From contig CAWFFZ010000008.1 of NCBI GenBank assembly GCA_963815295.1, positions 682,001-746,000 of the forward strand: DNA of 64,000 nt. Reading direction: 5' to 3'. This stretch comes from JACDHG01 sp963815295. GTDB lineage: Bacteria > Actinomycetota > Actinomycetes > Propionibacteriales > Nocardioidaceae. Shown piece by piece: positions 1 to 9,123 of this stretch. Numbering within the stretch: the first letter of the stretch is position 1; each line of letters opens with the position of its first letter. The notes beneath the pieces are model-generated. The model saw nothing but the letters and a program-made list of their open reading frames with translations, had not been told where the DNA came from and searched no databases. The position numbers and the translations under genes were made by a program.

Positions 1-63
1 GCCACATCCACAGCTCGATGGTTGCCGCCCGTCCGATAGCTCTGCCTCCGCCACCGTCGGAGG

Positions 64-1101
64 ATGTACGACGTCACCGCCACCCTGCTGGGGCTTCCCG
101 ACCCGTTCAGCACTACCCAAGCCCTGGACGCTGGCTTGACGCAAAACGTCATGGAACGCCTCGTCCGTAATGGCAACATCACTCGCGTCCGCCGAGGGCT
201 CTTTCGCAAGTCGCCGGCGCCGGATCCTGAGGTCGACCGATGGGCGCGCATCCGTGGCGACCACCTGGCCAGGACTCGAGTCGCGATCCTCGCCCACCCT
301 GACCATGCTGCGAGCCATCTGACGGCGGCCGCACTTTACGCGTGGCCGGTCAGGCTGCACCCCGCCACCTTGGTGAACTTAACCGCGGTCTTCGTCCAGC
401 CGAGGTCCCGCCGGATAGCGGACAGGTTCTTGCACCACAGCGACTCGATCACGAACAACGTCGTGCAGGTCCAAGGCCTTCCGGTCCTCGACGCAGCCCG
501 CACCGTGGCGGACTGCCTGCGGAGCATGCGAGCACCCAGCGCCGTGGCAATTGCTGACGCCGCGCTGCGAGAAGGATCGACGACTCGGCAGCACGTCGAG
601 GAAATCCTTGCGGCACAACGTCATTGGCGAGGTCGTCCGGGCGCGATCCGCGCGCTACCCTTCGTCGACCCGCGCCGGGAGTCGTGGCTCGAGTCGTACT
701 CCTTCATGGCGTTGGCGGAGCGCGACATCGAGCCGCCGATCCCGCAGGTGGAAGTGTTCGACGCCTCATACAACTTCGTCGGCCGCGTCGACGGCATGTG
801 GATCCAGGACGCCACTGTCGCCGAGGCTGATGGGCTAACGAAGTACCTGATCCCCGGGTGCGATGACACCGCGCCGTCCGGGCGTTCCGCGGCCGAACGA
901 GTGGTCGCGGAGCGGAAGCGGGAACGACTGCTGCTTGATGTTGGGCTGGAAGTCGTCCGATGGGACACGCAAGAGATGCTTCACGAGGTGGACCGCGTTG
1001 CCGGGCGGGTACGCAGCGCGCGTGGAAGGGGCGACATCCGCCGGTTTCGAGGACACCTTCGCGTCGACGGCACGTGGCTCAACCTGCCGAACACCGCCTA
1101 A
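64..1101 (+). CDS. AbiEi-type HTH plus nuclease-like protein
   Basis: A 345-aa cytosolic protein. Residues 17-50 look like the winged-helix N-terminus of AbiEi-family antitoxins (a QALDAGLT helix, then VRRGLF). Residues 205-305 resemble the DUF559/PD-(D/E)XK nuclease fold, with E210, D243, E254-x-D256 and K260 in the expected order. Proteins with this two-part layout are common in Actinobacteria as stand-alone genes. No AbiEii-like toxin is adjacent, so a toxin-antitoxin role is not supported here. The ATG follows GGAGG closely (CCGTCGGAGG-ATG), so the spacing for a ribosome site is tight. Function is unknown; the fold assignment is by eye. Confidence 0.75.
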   Translation: MYDVTATLLGLPDPFSTTQALDAGLTQNVMERLVRNGNITRVRRGLFRKSPAPDPEVDRWARIRGDHLARTRVAILAHPDHAASHLTAAALYAWPVRLHPATLVNLTAVFVQPRSRRIADRFLHHSDSITNNVVQVQGLPVLDAARTVADCLRSMRAPSAVAIADAALREGSTTRQHVEEILAAQRHWRGRPGAIRALPFVDPRRESWLESYSFMALAERDIEPPIPQVEVFDASYNFVGRVDGMWIQDATVAEADGLTKYLIPGCDDTAPSGRSAAERVVAERKRERLLLDVGLEVVRWDTQEMLHEVDRVAGRVRSARGRGDIRRFRGHLRVDGTWLNLPNTA

Positions 1102-1141
1102 CCCGCGAATCAGGGCTGATTGGTCGTCGATTCGCGGGTTA
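1099..1141. terminator. 13-bp inverted repeat overlapping a stop codon
   Basis: TAACCCGCGAATC (1099-1111) is repeated perfectly inverted at 1129-1141 with a 17-nt loop. The left arm contains the TAA stop of the preceding gene. There is no T-tract, as is usual for actinobacterial terminators. It probably separates this gene from rpsO. Confidence 0.6.
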
Positions 1142-1290
1142 GCGGGTGTCCGGACGGCAGAAGGTGACGATTGGGAGGCCGTGGGGTGGCGCTGATACCC
1201 TGGCAGGTGCCGTATGACGGCCGCGGAACGATAGTGCCCGGGTGAACAGGCCCCGGCGCGCCGCGCAACGAAACCCCGAAGGGAGATCGC

Positions 1291-1560
1291 GTGTCACTTG
1301 ACGCTGCGACCAAAAAGCAGATCATCGACAACTACGCAACTGGAGATGGTGACACCGGTTCGCCCGAGGTGCAGGTAGCCCTGCTCACCAAGCGCATCTC
1401 CGACCTGACCGAGCACCTTAAGGAGCACAAGCACGACCACCACAGTCGTCGTGGCCTGCTGCTCCTCGTCGGTCAGCGCCGTCGGTTGCTCAACTACCTG
1501 CAGAAGACCGAGATCCAGCGCTACCGCAGCATCATCGAGCGCCTCGGCCTGCGTCGATAG
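1291..1560 (+). CDS. rpsO: 30S ribosomal protein S15
   Basis: An 89-aa protein of exactly the family length. It has the S15 core, including HKHDHHSRRGLL and QRRRLLNYLQ, which contact 16S rRNA in the small-subunit platform. The GTG start is preceded by GAAGGGAGA at good spacing. A small hairpin (GCCT 1547-1550, AGGC 1559-1562) followed by five T residues overlaps the stop and could act as a weak terminator or attenuator before pnp. The rpsO-pnp order is conserved in bacteria, and S15 synthesis and PNPase are linked by RNA processing in the known cases. Confidence 0.97.
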   Translation: MSLDAATKKQIIDNYATGDGDTGSPEVQVALLTKRISDLTEHLKEHKHDHHSRRGLLLLVGQRRRLLNYLQKTEIQRYRSIIERLGLRR

Positions 1561-1630
1561 GCTTTTTCGCTCACCTGACTAACTGAATAGAGTTCCACGA
1601 AGCTTCACAACCGAATAGCACCACCAGATG

Positions 1631-1653
1631 GGTGCTCCCACACGGGGAGCACC
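1631..1653 (+). promoter_or_regulatory. 9-bp hairpin between rpsO and pnp
   Basis: GGTGCTCCC (1631-1639) and GGGAGCACC (1645-1653) form a perfect 9-bp stem with a 5-nt loop, followed by AAAA. In Streptomyces and E. coli the rpsO-pnp gap holds stem-loops used for termination and RNase III processing; this is a plausible equivalent. The processing role is inferred from that precedent. Confidence 0.55.
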
Positions 1654-1689
1654 AAAACCCAAGTGACGTCACGCGCTGACGCTCGCGAA

Positions 1690-1830
1690 GCGAGGAAGCC
1701 GGTCCTCGGTAGTGGCTCTCGGGACACCTGCACCGCAGGTCCGCCCCGCAAGCCTCGATCGAAGACCGGCCTCGGCGAGAGAGACGTATGCGTCGGGCAG
1801 CAGGCAGACCGGCATACGGGGCCCGCCGCC
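1690..1830 (+). ncRNA. structured pnp 5' leader, candidate Actino-pnp RNA
   Basis: A long-range stem GCCGGTC (1698-1704)/GACCGGC (1764-1770) encloses a perfect hairpin ACCTGC-acc-GCAGGT (1726-1740). A second element CGTATGC (1785-1791)/GCATACG (1812-1818) follows. It lies in the 385-bp gap upstream of pnp, where Rfam describes the Actino-pnp motif in Actinobacteria, thought to be a cis-regulatory element of exoribonuclease genes. I identify it by position and visible stems, not by a covariance search, so the boundaries are approximate. Confidence 0.5.
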
Positions 1831-1945
1831 GCGACGCAGACCGTAACTGACGCCTGTGGACCTGCTCTCGAGGCAGCCCACCCTGACTGGCCCCCGCGCC
1901 TGCGGCGTACAACGTGCGACGTCACATGTTTGAGAAAGGACTCCC

Positions 1946-4159
1946 ATGACGGGATCCGACCCCCAGTCCGTAGAAACCGTGATTGACAACGGTGCTCACG
2001 GAAAACGCACGATCCGCTTCGAGACCGGGCAGCTCGCCCGCCAGGCCGCCGGCTCCGCCGTCGCTTACCTCGACGAGGAGACCATGTTGCTGTCGGCAAC
2101 GACCGCCGGCAAGCACCCCAAAGACCACTTCGACTTCTTCCCCTTGACCGTTGACGTCGAGGAGCGGATGTATGCCGCCGGACGCATCCCGGGCTCGTTC
2201 TTCCGCCGCGAAGGCCGGCCGTCCGAGGACGCCATTTTGACCTGCCGCCTGATCGACCGACCGCTGCGGCCGTCGTTCGTCTCGGGCCTGCGCAACGAGG
2301 TCCAGGTCGTCATCACCGTGATGGCGCTGCACCCTGACGCGCCGTATGACGTGTTGGCCATCAACGCTGCCTCCCTGTCGACGCAGCTCTCCGGGCTGCC
2401 CTTCAGCGGCCCCATCGGTGCCGTCCGGGTGGCACTCATCGACGGCCAGTGGGTGGCTTTCCCCAAGCACAGCCAGACCGAAGACTCCGTCTTCGACATG
2501 GTGGTTGCCGGCCGCGTCACCGACAGCGGCGACGTCGCCATCATGATGGTCGAGGCCGAGTCGACGCTGGCGACCTGGGAGAAGGTTCGCGCCGGCGCCC
2601 AGGCACCGACCGAAGAGGTCGTCGCCGAGGGCCTCGAGGCATCCAAGGCGTTCATCAAGCAGCTGTGCGTGGCGCAGCAGCAGCTCGCAGACGTGGCAGC
2701 CAAGCCGGTCACCGAGTTCCCGCGCTTCCTCGACTACCAAGACGACGCGTTTGCGTCCGTCGAGGCGGCTGCGCAAAGCGACCTCGCTTCGGCGCTGACC
2801 ATCGGCGGGAAGCAGGAGCGCGAGGAGCGCCTCGACGAGATCAAGGCAGTCGTGCTGGAGAAGCTCGGCGGCGATTTCGAGGGTCGTGAGAAGGAGATCG
2901 GTGCCGCATTCCGGTCGCTGACCAAGCAGCTCGTACGCGAGCGCGTGCTTCGTGACCAGGTCCGCATGGACGGCCGCGGGCTCACTGACATCCGCACGCT
3001 CTCGGCCGAGGTCGGAGTGCTGCCGCGTGTGCACGGATCGGCGCTGTTCGAGCGTGGTGAGACCCAGATCCTGGGCGTCACCACACTCAACATGCTGTCG
3101 CTCGAGCAGAAGCTCGACACCCTCTCCCCGGAGACGAGCCGCCGCTACATGCACAACTACAACTTCCCGCCGTACTCCACCGGTGAGACCGGACGCGTCG
3201 GCTCGCCGAAGCGCCGCGAGATCGGCCACGGCGCGCTTGCCGGCCGGGCTCTGCTGCCCGTCCTCCCCACGCGCGAGGAGTTCCCCTACGCCATCCGCCA
3301 GGTCTCGGAGGCACTGAGCTCCAACGGCTCCACCTCGATGGGCTCGGTCTGCGCCTCGACCATGGCCTTGCTGAACGCCGGTGTTCCGCTGCGCGCGCCG
3401 GTCGGCGGCATCGCGATGGGCCTCATCACGGGCGAGGTCGACGGTGAGCAGAAGTTCGTCACGCTCACCGACATCCTCGGCGCCGAGGACGCCTTCGGCG
3501 ACATGGACTTCAAGGTCGCCGGCACCCGCGACTTCGTCACGGCCTTGCAGCTCGACACGAAGCTCGACGGCATCCCGGCTGAGGTCCTCGGAGCCGCGCT
3601 TGGCCAGGCACGCGATGCGCGGATGACGATCCTCGACGTGATGGCTGAGGCCATCGACTCACCCGACGAGATGGCACCGACCGCACCGCGCATCCTGACC
3701 ATGAAGGTGCCTGTCGACAAGATCGGTGAGGTGATCGGGCCCAAGGGCAAGGTCATCAACCAGATCCAGGACGACACCGGTGCTCAGATCAGCATCGAGG
3801 ACGACGGCACGATTTACGTCGGCGCCGACAACGGCGAGGCCGCGGAGGCTGCGCGGGCGACGATCAATGCGATCGCCAACCCGACGATGCCCGAGATCGG
3901 CGAGCGCTACCTCGGCACGGTGGTCAAGACGACGAACTTCGGTGCGTTCGTCTCGCTGTTGCCAGGCAAGGACGGTTTGCTTCACATCTCGAAGCTCCGT
4001 GCTCTTGCCGGCGGCAAGCGGGTCGAGAACGTCGACGACGTCGTCTCGGTCGGCCAGAAGCTCCAGGTCGAGATCCGCGAGATCGACGACCGGGGCAAGC
4101 TGTCGCTCGCACCAGTGGTCGAGGATTCCGAGTCGGCTGACGAGACTGTCGACGCCTGA
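1946..4159 (+). CDS. pnp: polyribonucleotide nucleotidyltransferase (PNPase)
   Basis: A 737-aa phosphorolytic 3'-5' exoribonuclease that degrades RNA to nucleoside diphosphates and can add tails, acting as a trimer. Two RNase PH-like domains occupy about residues 15-240 and 340-560 (MDGRGLTDIR and LFERGETQ open the second). A KH domain with the GPKGK loop lies near 590-630 and an S1 domain (RYLGTVVKTTNFGAFV) near 650-720. Length matches actinobacterial PNPase. The ATG is preceded by GAAAGGA. The stop lies 5 nt before the start proposed for the M16 peptidase, so the two are probably cotranscribed. Confidence 0.97.
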   Translation: MTGSDPQSVETVIDNGAHGKRTIRFETGQLARQAAGSAVAYLDEETMLLSATTAGKHPKDHFDFFPLTVDVEERMYAAGRIPGSFFRREGRPSEDAILTCRLIDRPLRPSFVSGLRNEVQVVITVMALHPDAPYDVLAINAASLSTQLSGLPFSGPIGAVRVALIDGQWVAFPKHSQTEDSVFDMVVAGRVTDSGDVAIMMVEAESTLATWEKVRAGAQAPTEEVVAEGLEASKAFIKQLCVAQQQLADVAAKPVTEFPRFLDYQDDAFASVEAAAQSDLASALTIGGKQEREERLDEIKAVVLEKLGGDFEGREKEIGAAFRSLTKQLVRERVLRDQVRMDGRGLTDIRTLSAEVGVLPRVHGSALFERGETQILGVTTLNMLSLEQKLDTLSPETSRRYMHNYNFPPYSTGETGRVGSPKRREIGHGALAGRALLPVLPTREEFPYAIRQVSEALSSNGSTSMGSVCASTMALLNAGVPLRAPVGGIAMGLITGEVDGEQKFVTLTDILGAEDAFGDMDFKVAGTRDFVTALQLDTKLDGIPAEVLGAALGQARDARMTILDVMAEAIDSPDEMAPTAPRILTMKVPVDKIGEVIGPKGKVINQIQDDTGAQISIEDDGTIYVGADNGEAAEAARATINAIANPTMPEIGERYLGTVVKTTNFGAFVSLLPGKDGLLHISKLRALAGGKRVENVDDVVSVGQKLQVEIREIDDRGKLSLAPVVEDSESADETVDA

Positions 4160-4164
4160 GCGTC

Positions 4165-5523
4165 GTGATGCCCCAGCTGGCGACCGAGCAGCCGCTCGGG
4201 TCGACCCGCACGCTGCTTAAAGAGCGCGGCGACGGCGGACGGATGGGAGCCGTTGGCTCCACCGTCCGCCGTACCGTGCTCCCCGGCGGCCTCCGCATCG
4301 TCACTGAGGCGATGCCGGGGGCGCGGTCGGCCACGCTCGGCCTCTGGACGGGTGTGGGCTCACGCGACGAGAGTCCGTCGCTCGACGGGGTCACCCACTT
4401 CCTCGAGCACTTGTTGTTCAAGGGCACGAAACGTCGTACGGCGCTCGACATCTCCGCCGAGCTCGACGCCGTCGGGGGAGAGCTCAACGCCTTCACCGGC
4501 AAGGAGTTCACCTGCTATCACGCGCGGGTGCTCGATGCCAACGTGCCGACTGCGGTCGACGTGCTGTGCGACATGGTCACGTCGTCGCTGATCCCGACCC
4601 TGGAGGTCGACAGCGAGCGCAACGTCATCCTCGAAGAGATCGCCATGCACGACGACGATCCCGATGACGTGGTGCACGACGCGTTCGTGTCCGCGATGTA
4701 CGGCGGCGGACCCCTCGGCCGGGCGATCACCGGAAGCGTCGAGTCCATCAACGCGCTGACGCGGCGCCAGATCGCTGGCTACTACCACCGCCGCTACACC
4801 GCCGACAACCTGGTGTTCGCTGCGGCGGGCAAGGTCGACCACGCAAAGCTCGTACGCCTTGTCCGCAAGGCGTTTTCGACTGCCGACGCGCTGGGAGACG
4901 CTGGCCGCGGCCCTGCCCCGATCCGGGCAGCCGTGCGGCCGGCCGCCAGTCACAGCGGCATCAGCCTCGTCGAGCGTCCGACCGAGCTGGCGAGCTTCGT
5001 GATGGGCACTCCGTCGTACGCCCGAGGCGACGATCGGCGCTACGCCCTCGGCGTGCTCAACGGCATCGTCGGCGGCGGTACGTCGAGCCGGCTGTTCCAG
5101 GAAGTGCGCGAACGTCGCGGCCTCGCCTACACGATCTACTCGTTCACCACCCAGTACGTCGACTCCGGCTACTTCGCCGTCGCCGGAGGCTGCATGCCCG
5201 ACCGTCTCGACGACGTGCTCGGGATCTGCCGTGACGAGCTCGCCAAGGTCGCCTCTGCGGGCGCCACTGTCGAGGAGCTCGAACGCGGCAAAGGGCAGCT
5301 GCGCGGGGCCCTCGTGCTGGGACTCGAGGACGCCGGAGCTCGGATGACCCGAATCGGCAAGGCAGAGCTTGTGCCCGGCGGCTTGGTCGGGATCGACGAG
5401 TCCCTCGCCCGGATCGACGCCGTCACGCTCGACGACGTACACGCGGTGGCGCAGCAGGTCCTGACGTCGGAGCAGACGCTCGCGGTGATCGGGCCGGAGC
5501 GGGCACTCTCGCAGCTGCGCTGA
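4165..5523 (+). CDS. M16 family zinc peptidase (processing-peptidase-like)
   Basis: A 452-aa insulinase-family protein. The inverted zinc motif HxxEH is intact at H78-F-L-E81-H82, with the third ligand expected at E157/E158 in VILEEI. It has the two-domain layout of the mitochondrial processing peptidase beta/PqqL group, including the Gly-rich loop GGGTSSRLFQEVRE in the second half. Its position directly after pnp and before dapB is typical of actinobacterial genomes. Start choice is uncertain: GTG 4165 and ATG 4168 both lack a clear ribosome site. The physiological substrate is unknown. Confidence 0.93.
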   Translation: MMPQLATEQPLGSTRTLLKERGDGGRMGAVGSTVRRTVLPGGLRIVTEAMPGARSATLGLWTGVGSRDESPSLDGVTHFLEHLLFKGTKRRTALDISAELDAVGGELNAFTGKEFTCYHARVLDANVPTAVDVLCDMVTSSLIPTLEVDSERNVILEEIAMHDDDPDDVVHDAFVSAMYGGGPLGRAITGSVESINALTRRQIAGYYHRRYTADNLVFAAAGKVDHAKLVRLVRKAFSTADALGDAGRGPAPIRAAVRPAASHSGISLVERPTELASFVMGTPSYARGDDRRYALGVLNGIVGGGTSSRLFQEVRERRGLAYTIYSFTTQYVDSGYFAVAGGCMPDRLDDVLGICRDELAKVASAGATVEELERGKGQLRGALVLGLEDAGARMTRIGKAELVPGGLVGIDESLARIDAVTLDDVHAVAQQVLTSEQTLAVIGPERALSQLR

Positions 5524-5591
5524 CCCTTCAGTTGGTCAATGTGCCGCCTCGGCGTGGCGGCGGCCACACGGGTGTGCACGTCTCGTTCAAC

Positions 5592-5597
5592 TAGAGT
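5592..5597 (+). promoter_or_regulatory. -10 hexamer TAGAGT for leaderless dapB
   Basis: TAGAGT lies 6 nt upstream of the dapB GTG, and no Shine-Dalgarno sequence is present. This spacing puts the transcript start at or next to the start codon, the usual form of leaderless genes in Actinobacteria. Confidence 0.5.
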
Positions 5598-5603
5598 CGG
5601 CCC

Positions 5604-6344
5604 GTGGTCAAGGTCGGAGTGGTCGGTGCGGCGGGCAGCATGGGGTCGTTGGCGTGCGAGTGGGTCAAGGCTGCGGACGGGCTCGAACTCGCTGCCACTG
5701 TCAGCTCGAGCGACTCGATCGAGCACCTGGATGGGGTTGACGTCGCGGTTGATGTCACGCATCCGGGGGTGGTGATGGACCACGTGGCGTGGTGCATCGA
5801 GCACGGCATCCATGTGGTGGCGGGCACGTCGGGTTTCACTCAGGAGCGGATCGACGCGATCGGCGACCAGTTGGGCGCCGAGCCCAGCGTTGGGGTCATC
5901 GTCGTGCCAAACTTCTCTATCGGTGCGGTGCTCATGATGCGGTTCGCGGCCGAGGCCGCGCCGTTCTTCGAGTCGGTCGAGATTGTCGAGCTGCATCACC
6001 CAGCCAAGCGCGATGCACCTTCTGGTACGTCGATCCGGACCGCACAACTTGTCGCCGCGGCTCGCGCCGAGGCAGACACTCCAGCTATCCCCGACGCGAC
6101 TCGCGACAACCCTCTCGGCAGTCGCGGCGGCGAGGTCGACGGCGTGCCGGTCCACAGCATCCGCGTGCGTGGGCTGGTCGCTCACCAGGAGGTCTTGTTG
6201 GGCAACCCCGGCGAGACTCTGACGGTGCGTCATGACATGCCGGACCGGGTCGCGGCGGAGCGAGGGCTACTCGCCGCCGTGCGGTACGTCGTCGACCACC
6301 CTGGTATGACGGTCGGGCTCGAGGCAGTGCTCGGTCTCGACTGA
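5604..6344 (+). CDS. dapB: 4-hydroxy-tetrahydrodipicolinate reductase
   Basis: A 246-aa enzyme of the diaminopimelate/lysine pathway that reduces hydroxy-tetrahydrodipicolinate with NAD(P)H in the cytosol. The N-terminal Rossmann motif reads VGAAGSMG (about residues 6-13). The substrate-binding signature ELHHPAKRDAPSGTS at about 131-145 carries the catalytic His and the Lys. GTSGFT and VPNFSIG are also diagnostic. Length is normal for the family. It starts 80 bp after the M16 gene with its own likely promoter. Confidence 0.96.
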   Translation: MVKVGVVGAAGSMGSLACEWVKAADGLELAATVSSSDSIEHLDGVDVAVDVTHPGVVMDHVAWCIEHGIHVVAGTSGFTQERIDAIGDQLGAEPSVGVIVVPNFSIGAVLMMRFAAEAAPFFESVEIVELHHPAKRDAPSGTSIRTAQLVAAARAEADTPAIPDATRDNPLGSRGGEVDGVPVHSIRVRGLVAHQEVLLGNPGETLTVRHDMPDRVAAERGLLAAVRYVVDHPGMTVGLEAVLGLD

Positions 6345-6359
6345 CTGGGCGGCCGGCGC

Positions 6360-6659
6360 TCAGAGCGCGGGCCGCAGCAGCGCAGTCGTGACAGCCGCCA
6401 CCCCGATCACCACGAGGAATGGTGCTCGCAGCAGCAGAGCCACAAGGCCAGCGCCCACGCCGGCGAGCCGCGCGTCAATCGTGAGGTCTTGGCCGGTCGA
6501 GAACGTCTGCACAGCAACGAGTGCTGCGAGGAGTGCGACCGGCATCATGTCGGCGATCCTGTTGACGAGCGGCTGCTCGAGCCAGGTCTGCGGCACCGAC
6601 AACCCTGCCAGCTTGAGCACATAGCACCCCACTGCCGTGACGACGATGGCGGTCCACAT
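6360..6659 (-). CDS. azlD: AzlD family membrane protein
   Basis: A 99-aa protein with three to four hydrophobic segments, the small subunit of AzlCD-type branched-chain amino acid exporters. Its start overlaps the azlC stop by one base (TGATG), which implies translational coupling. The partner gene upstream is frameshifted as given, so function depends on whether that shift is real. Confidence 0.85.
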   Translation of the reverse strand: MWTAIVVTAVGCYVLKLAGLSVPQTWLEQPLVNRIADMMPVALLAALVAVQTFSTGQDLTIDARLAGVGAGLVALLLRAPFLVVIGVAAVTTALLRPAL

Positions 6660-7379
6660 CAGTCGTCACCGCCCGACGAAGAAGAAGACCGGCCTGACCA
6701 CAGGCCGGCTAGCACAGCTACGCCTCCGGCCGCGATGACAGGAATGCCGGGCCGCGTCCCGGACACCAAAGCCAGCGCCAGCATCGCCGCGGCGATCGCG
6801 GTCAGCCGCGCGCGGCGGTCCGATAGCCGGGGCCATAGCAGCGCGAGGAACGCCGCTGGCACTGCTGCGTCGAAACCATAGGTCGCGGGGTCGCCGATCG
6901 CATTCCCAGCCACGGCACCGATAACAGTTGCCGTGTTCCACAGCACGAACACAGACAGCCCGGTCACGAAGAAGCCCAGGGCGGCGTTTCGCGGGTCACG
7001 TGGCTTGAGTGCCATCGCGGTCGACTCGTCTATGACCAGCTGAGCAGCAGCCCATCGACGTACGCCGCGGACTGTCAGCAGAGACGCGAGCTTCAGCCCA
7101 TAAAGAGTGTTGCGGGTGCCGAGCAGGAGCGCCGTGGCCGCCCGAGAACGCAGACCCGCCCGCGGCGGCCACACCGACAAAGGCGAACTGTGACGCGCCG
7201 GTGAACACCAGGACGCTGAGGGCGCAGGTCTGCAGCACGGTGAACCCCGAGGTGACCGCGATGGCGCCGAACGAGATGCCGTAGGCGCCGGTTGCGATGC
7301 CTACACCGAGGGAGTCGGCGACCACCTGGCGCCGCTCGGGTGTGTCGGCGAGGCGGCGCATGGGTGCGAGGCGGCGCAT
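6659..7379 (-). pseudogene. azlC: AzlC family exporter, frameshifted as given
   Basis: The N-terminal part (GVGIATGAYGISFGAIAVTS, then FTGASQFAFVGVAAAGG) is in one frame. The rest (RAATALLLGTRNTLYGLKL onwards) is in another. Joining them after GGSAFS restores a normal AzlC of about 235 aa. The break falls at the CCCGAGAA tract, plus-strand 7141-7148, and one missing base would explain it. AzlC is the large membrane subunit for branched-chain amino acid export with AzlD. The start is ambiguous because an 18-bp tandem duplication creates two MRRLA starts (7379 and 7361). Confidence 0.8.
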
Positions 7380-7388
7380 GGGTGCGAG
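7353..7388. repeat. 18-bp tandem duplication at the azlC start
   Basis: GCGGCGCATGGGTGCGAG occurs twice head to tail (7353-7370 and 7371-7388). It adds six in-frame codons (MRRLAP) and a second ATG at the N-terminus of azlC. Confidence 0.9.
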
Positions 7389-7439
7389 GCTATCCGGCGG
7401 CTGACCGGCTCAGCCGGGGGTGCTTGCCATGCAGACAGC

Positions 7440-7988
7440 TCAGGTGAGGTCGGTGTGCAGCCGCACCTGCTTCACGACCACAGTGCCGTCGCCGTGGAGG
7501 TCGAGCTCGCGATGTGCGCCATCGGCTGCCCAGCCCTGCGCGACGAGGAACGCTCGAGAGGCGTCATCGTCCGCGTTGAGCCACCAGATGCCGCGCGTGA
7601 ACCTGTCAGACCGCAACGTGTCCGCGACCGCGTGGAGCAGCCGGGAGCCGTGGCCGAGATGTCGGTACGACGGATCGACGGCAAACTCGGCGACCTCGCC
7701 GTCAGTGGCCGGGCTGGCGTCTTGGTCAGAGGCCGGAGCCGTCGCGGCGAACCCGCGGACGGTCGCGCGTTCGAGGGCGACGAGCACCCGCTGCCGCGCC
7801 TCCTTCGGTCGCGTGACCGACTGCGCCCAGGCGGCTTCGAACTCGTCCGCCGGCAGGGCAGCGAGGATGTCGGCGGGGAGAACGTCGACATACCGTTCTC
7901 GCCACGACTGCACTTGGACGGCCGCGATCGCCGCGGCGTCCTCGGCCCAGGCCAGCCGCACACTCACGTCAGCGGTAGGCGTGGTCAT
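7440..7988 (-). CDS. GNAT family N-acetyltransferase
   Basis: A 182-aa protein with the GNAT acetyl-CoA motif A: EFAVDPSYRHLGHGSRLL (about residues 100-117), where HLGHGS is the pyrophosphate-binding loop. GIWWLNADDDASRAFLVAQGW follows as motif B. It transfers an acetyl group from acetyl-CoA to an unknown amine. It is divergent from the ketopantoate-reductase-like gene, 80 bp apart. Confidence 0.88.
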   Translation of the reverse strand: MTTPTADVSVRLAWAEDAAAIAAVQVQSWRERYVDVLPADILAALPADEFEAAWAQSVTRPKEARQRVLVALERATVRGFAATAPASDQDASPATDGEVAEFAVDPSYRHLGHGSRLLHAVADTLRSDRFTRGIWWLNADDDASRAFLVAQGWAADGAHRELDLHGDGTVVVKQVRLHTDLT

Positions 7989-8068
7989 GGCGCGATTGTG
8001 TCAGGGGTGGCCGGCCGGGCTGGGAGCGCCCTTCACCGGGTCTGCGAGGACGCAGGTAGCCTCTCGGG

Positions 8069-9044
8069 ATGCGTTTTGTGGTGTTCGGAGCTGGGGCTGT
8101 CGGTGGAGTGGTCGGTGGGCTGTTGCATCGCGCGGGACACGAGGTCGTGTTGATCGCGCGTGGCGAGCACCTCGCGGCGATTCAGCGAGACGGACTAAGG
8201 CTGGAATCTCCGACAGGCGCAACTGTCGAGCGGGTTCGGGGCGTGGCAACTCCCGCCGACGTCGACTGGCGCCCTGACGACGTCGTCCTGCTGTCGGTCA
8301 AGAGTGATGCGACGGGCGGGGCGGTGTCGGGGCTTGCCACGGTCGCGCCCGCCAGCATCGCCGTCGTCTGTATGCAGAACGGCGTGGCGAACGAGCCAAC
8401 CGCGTCACGGTGGTTCGAGCATGTCTACGGCGTGTGTGTGATGGCGCCCACCGGCCATCTGGAGCCTGGCGTGGTCGAGGCGCACTGCTCACCTGTGCCG
8501 GCGATCCTCGACATCGGGCGCTACCCGTCGGGTGTCGACGCCACCGCAGACCAGGTGGCGGCGGGCCTTCGAGAGCACCGGGATCGTGTCGGTCCCTCGC
8601 CCCGACATCATGCGGTGGAAGTACCGCAAGCTGATGATGAATCTGGGCAACGCCGTCCAGGCGGTCTGCGGCCACAGCGACGGGGCCGACAAGTTGCTGG
8701 ACCTGATCCGGGTCGAGGGTGAGTACGCGCTGGCGGCTGCCGGGATCGAGCCGGTCAGCGAAGCCGTCGACTGCGAGCGCCGCGCCGACATCCTGCATAT
8801 CAAGGAGATTCCCGGGCGGCCGCGCGGTGGCGGGTCATCGTGGCAAAGCCTCCAGCGACGTACCGGTGCGATTGAGGCCGACTACCTCAACGGCGAGATC
8901 GTCTGGATCGGCCGGAGGTATGACGTCGCGACACCGGCCAACGAGCTCATCCGCCGCGAGGCCAATCGCCTGGCGGCTCAACGCAGCGGCCCCGGCTCGG
9001 TCGACCCACAGGAACTCCTCGACCGCCTGGAGCACGCGACCTAA
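8069..9044 (+). pseudogene. ketopantoate reductase family protein, frameshifted
   Basis: The first frame has the NADP-binding Rossmann start (VVFGAGAVGGVVGG) and CMQNGVANE. The second frame continues with RPDIMRWKYRKLMMNLGNAV, whose catalytic Lys is typical of PanE/ApbA proteins, and a C-terminal helical domain. They join at the G run 8563-8565, where one extra G explains the shift; the joined product would be about 325 aa. These enzymes reduce 2-dehydropantoate or related 2-keto acids. A TAGCCT hexamer 6 nt before the ATG suggests a leaderless transcript. The shift may be a sequencing error. Confidence 0.8.
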
Positions 9045-9047
9045 AAG

Positions 9048-9108
9048 CGGGTCGTCCCGGCGGTAGAGCGTCCCTCCGGCGGTCGAGCTTGTCGAGACCC
9101 CACGACCC
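9048..9108. terminator. nested palindromes between convergent genes
   Basis: GGGTCGT (9049-9055) pairs with ACGACCC (9102-9108). Inside lies GGTCGAGCTTGTCGAGACC (9081-9099), itself largely palindromic. A related sequence occurs at 16332-16375. The position between two convergent stops suits a bidirectional terminator or a REP-like unit. Confidence 0.5.
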
Positions 9109-9123
9109 CGACGGTCTCAGTTA

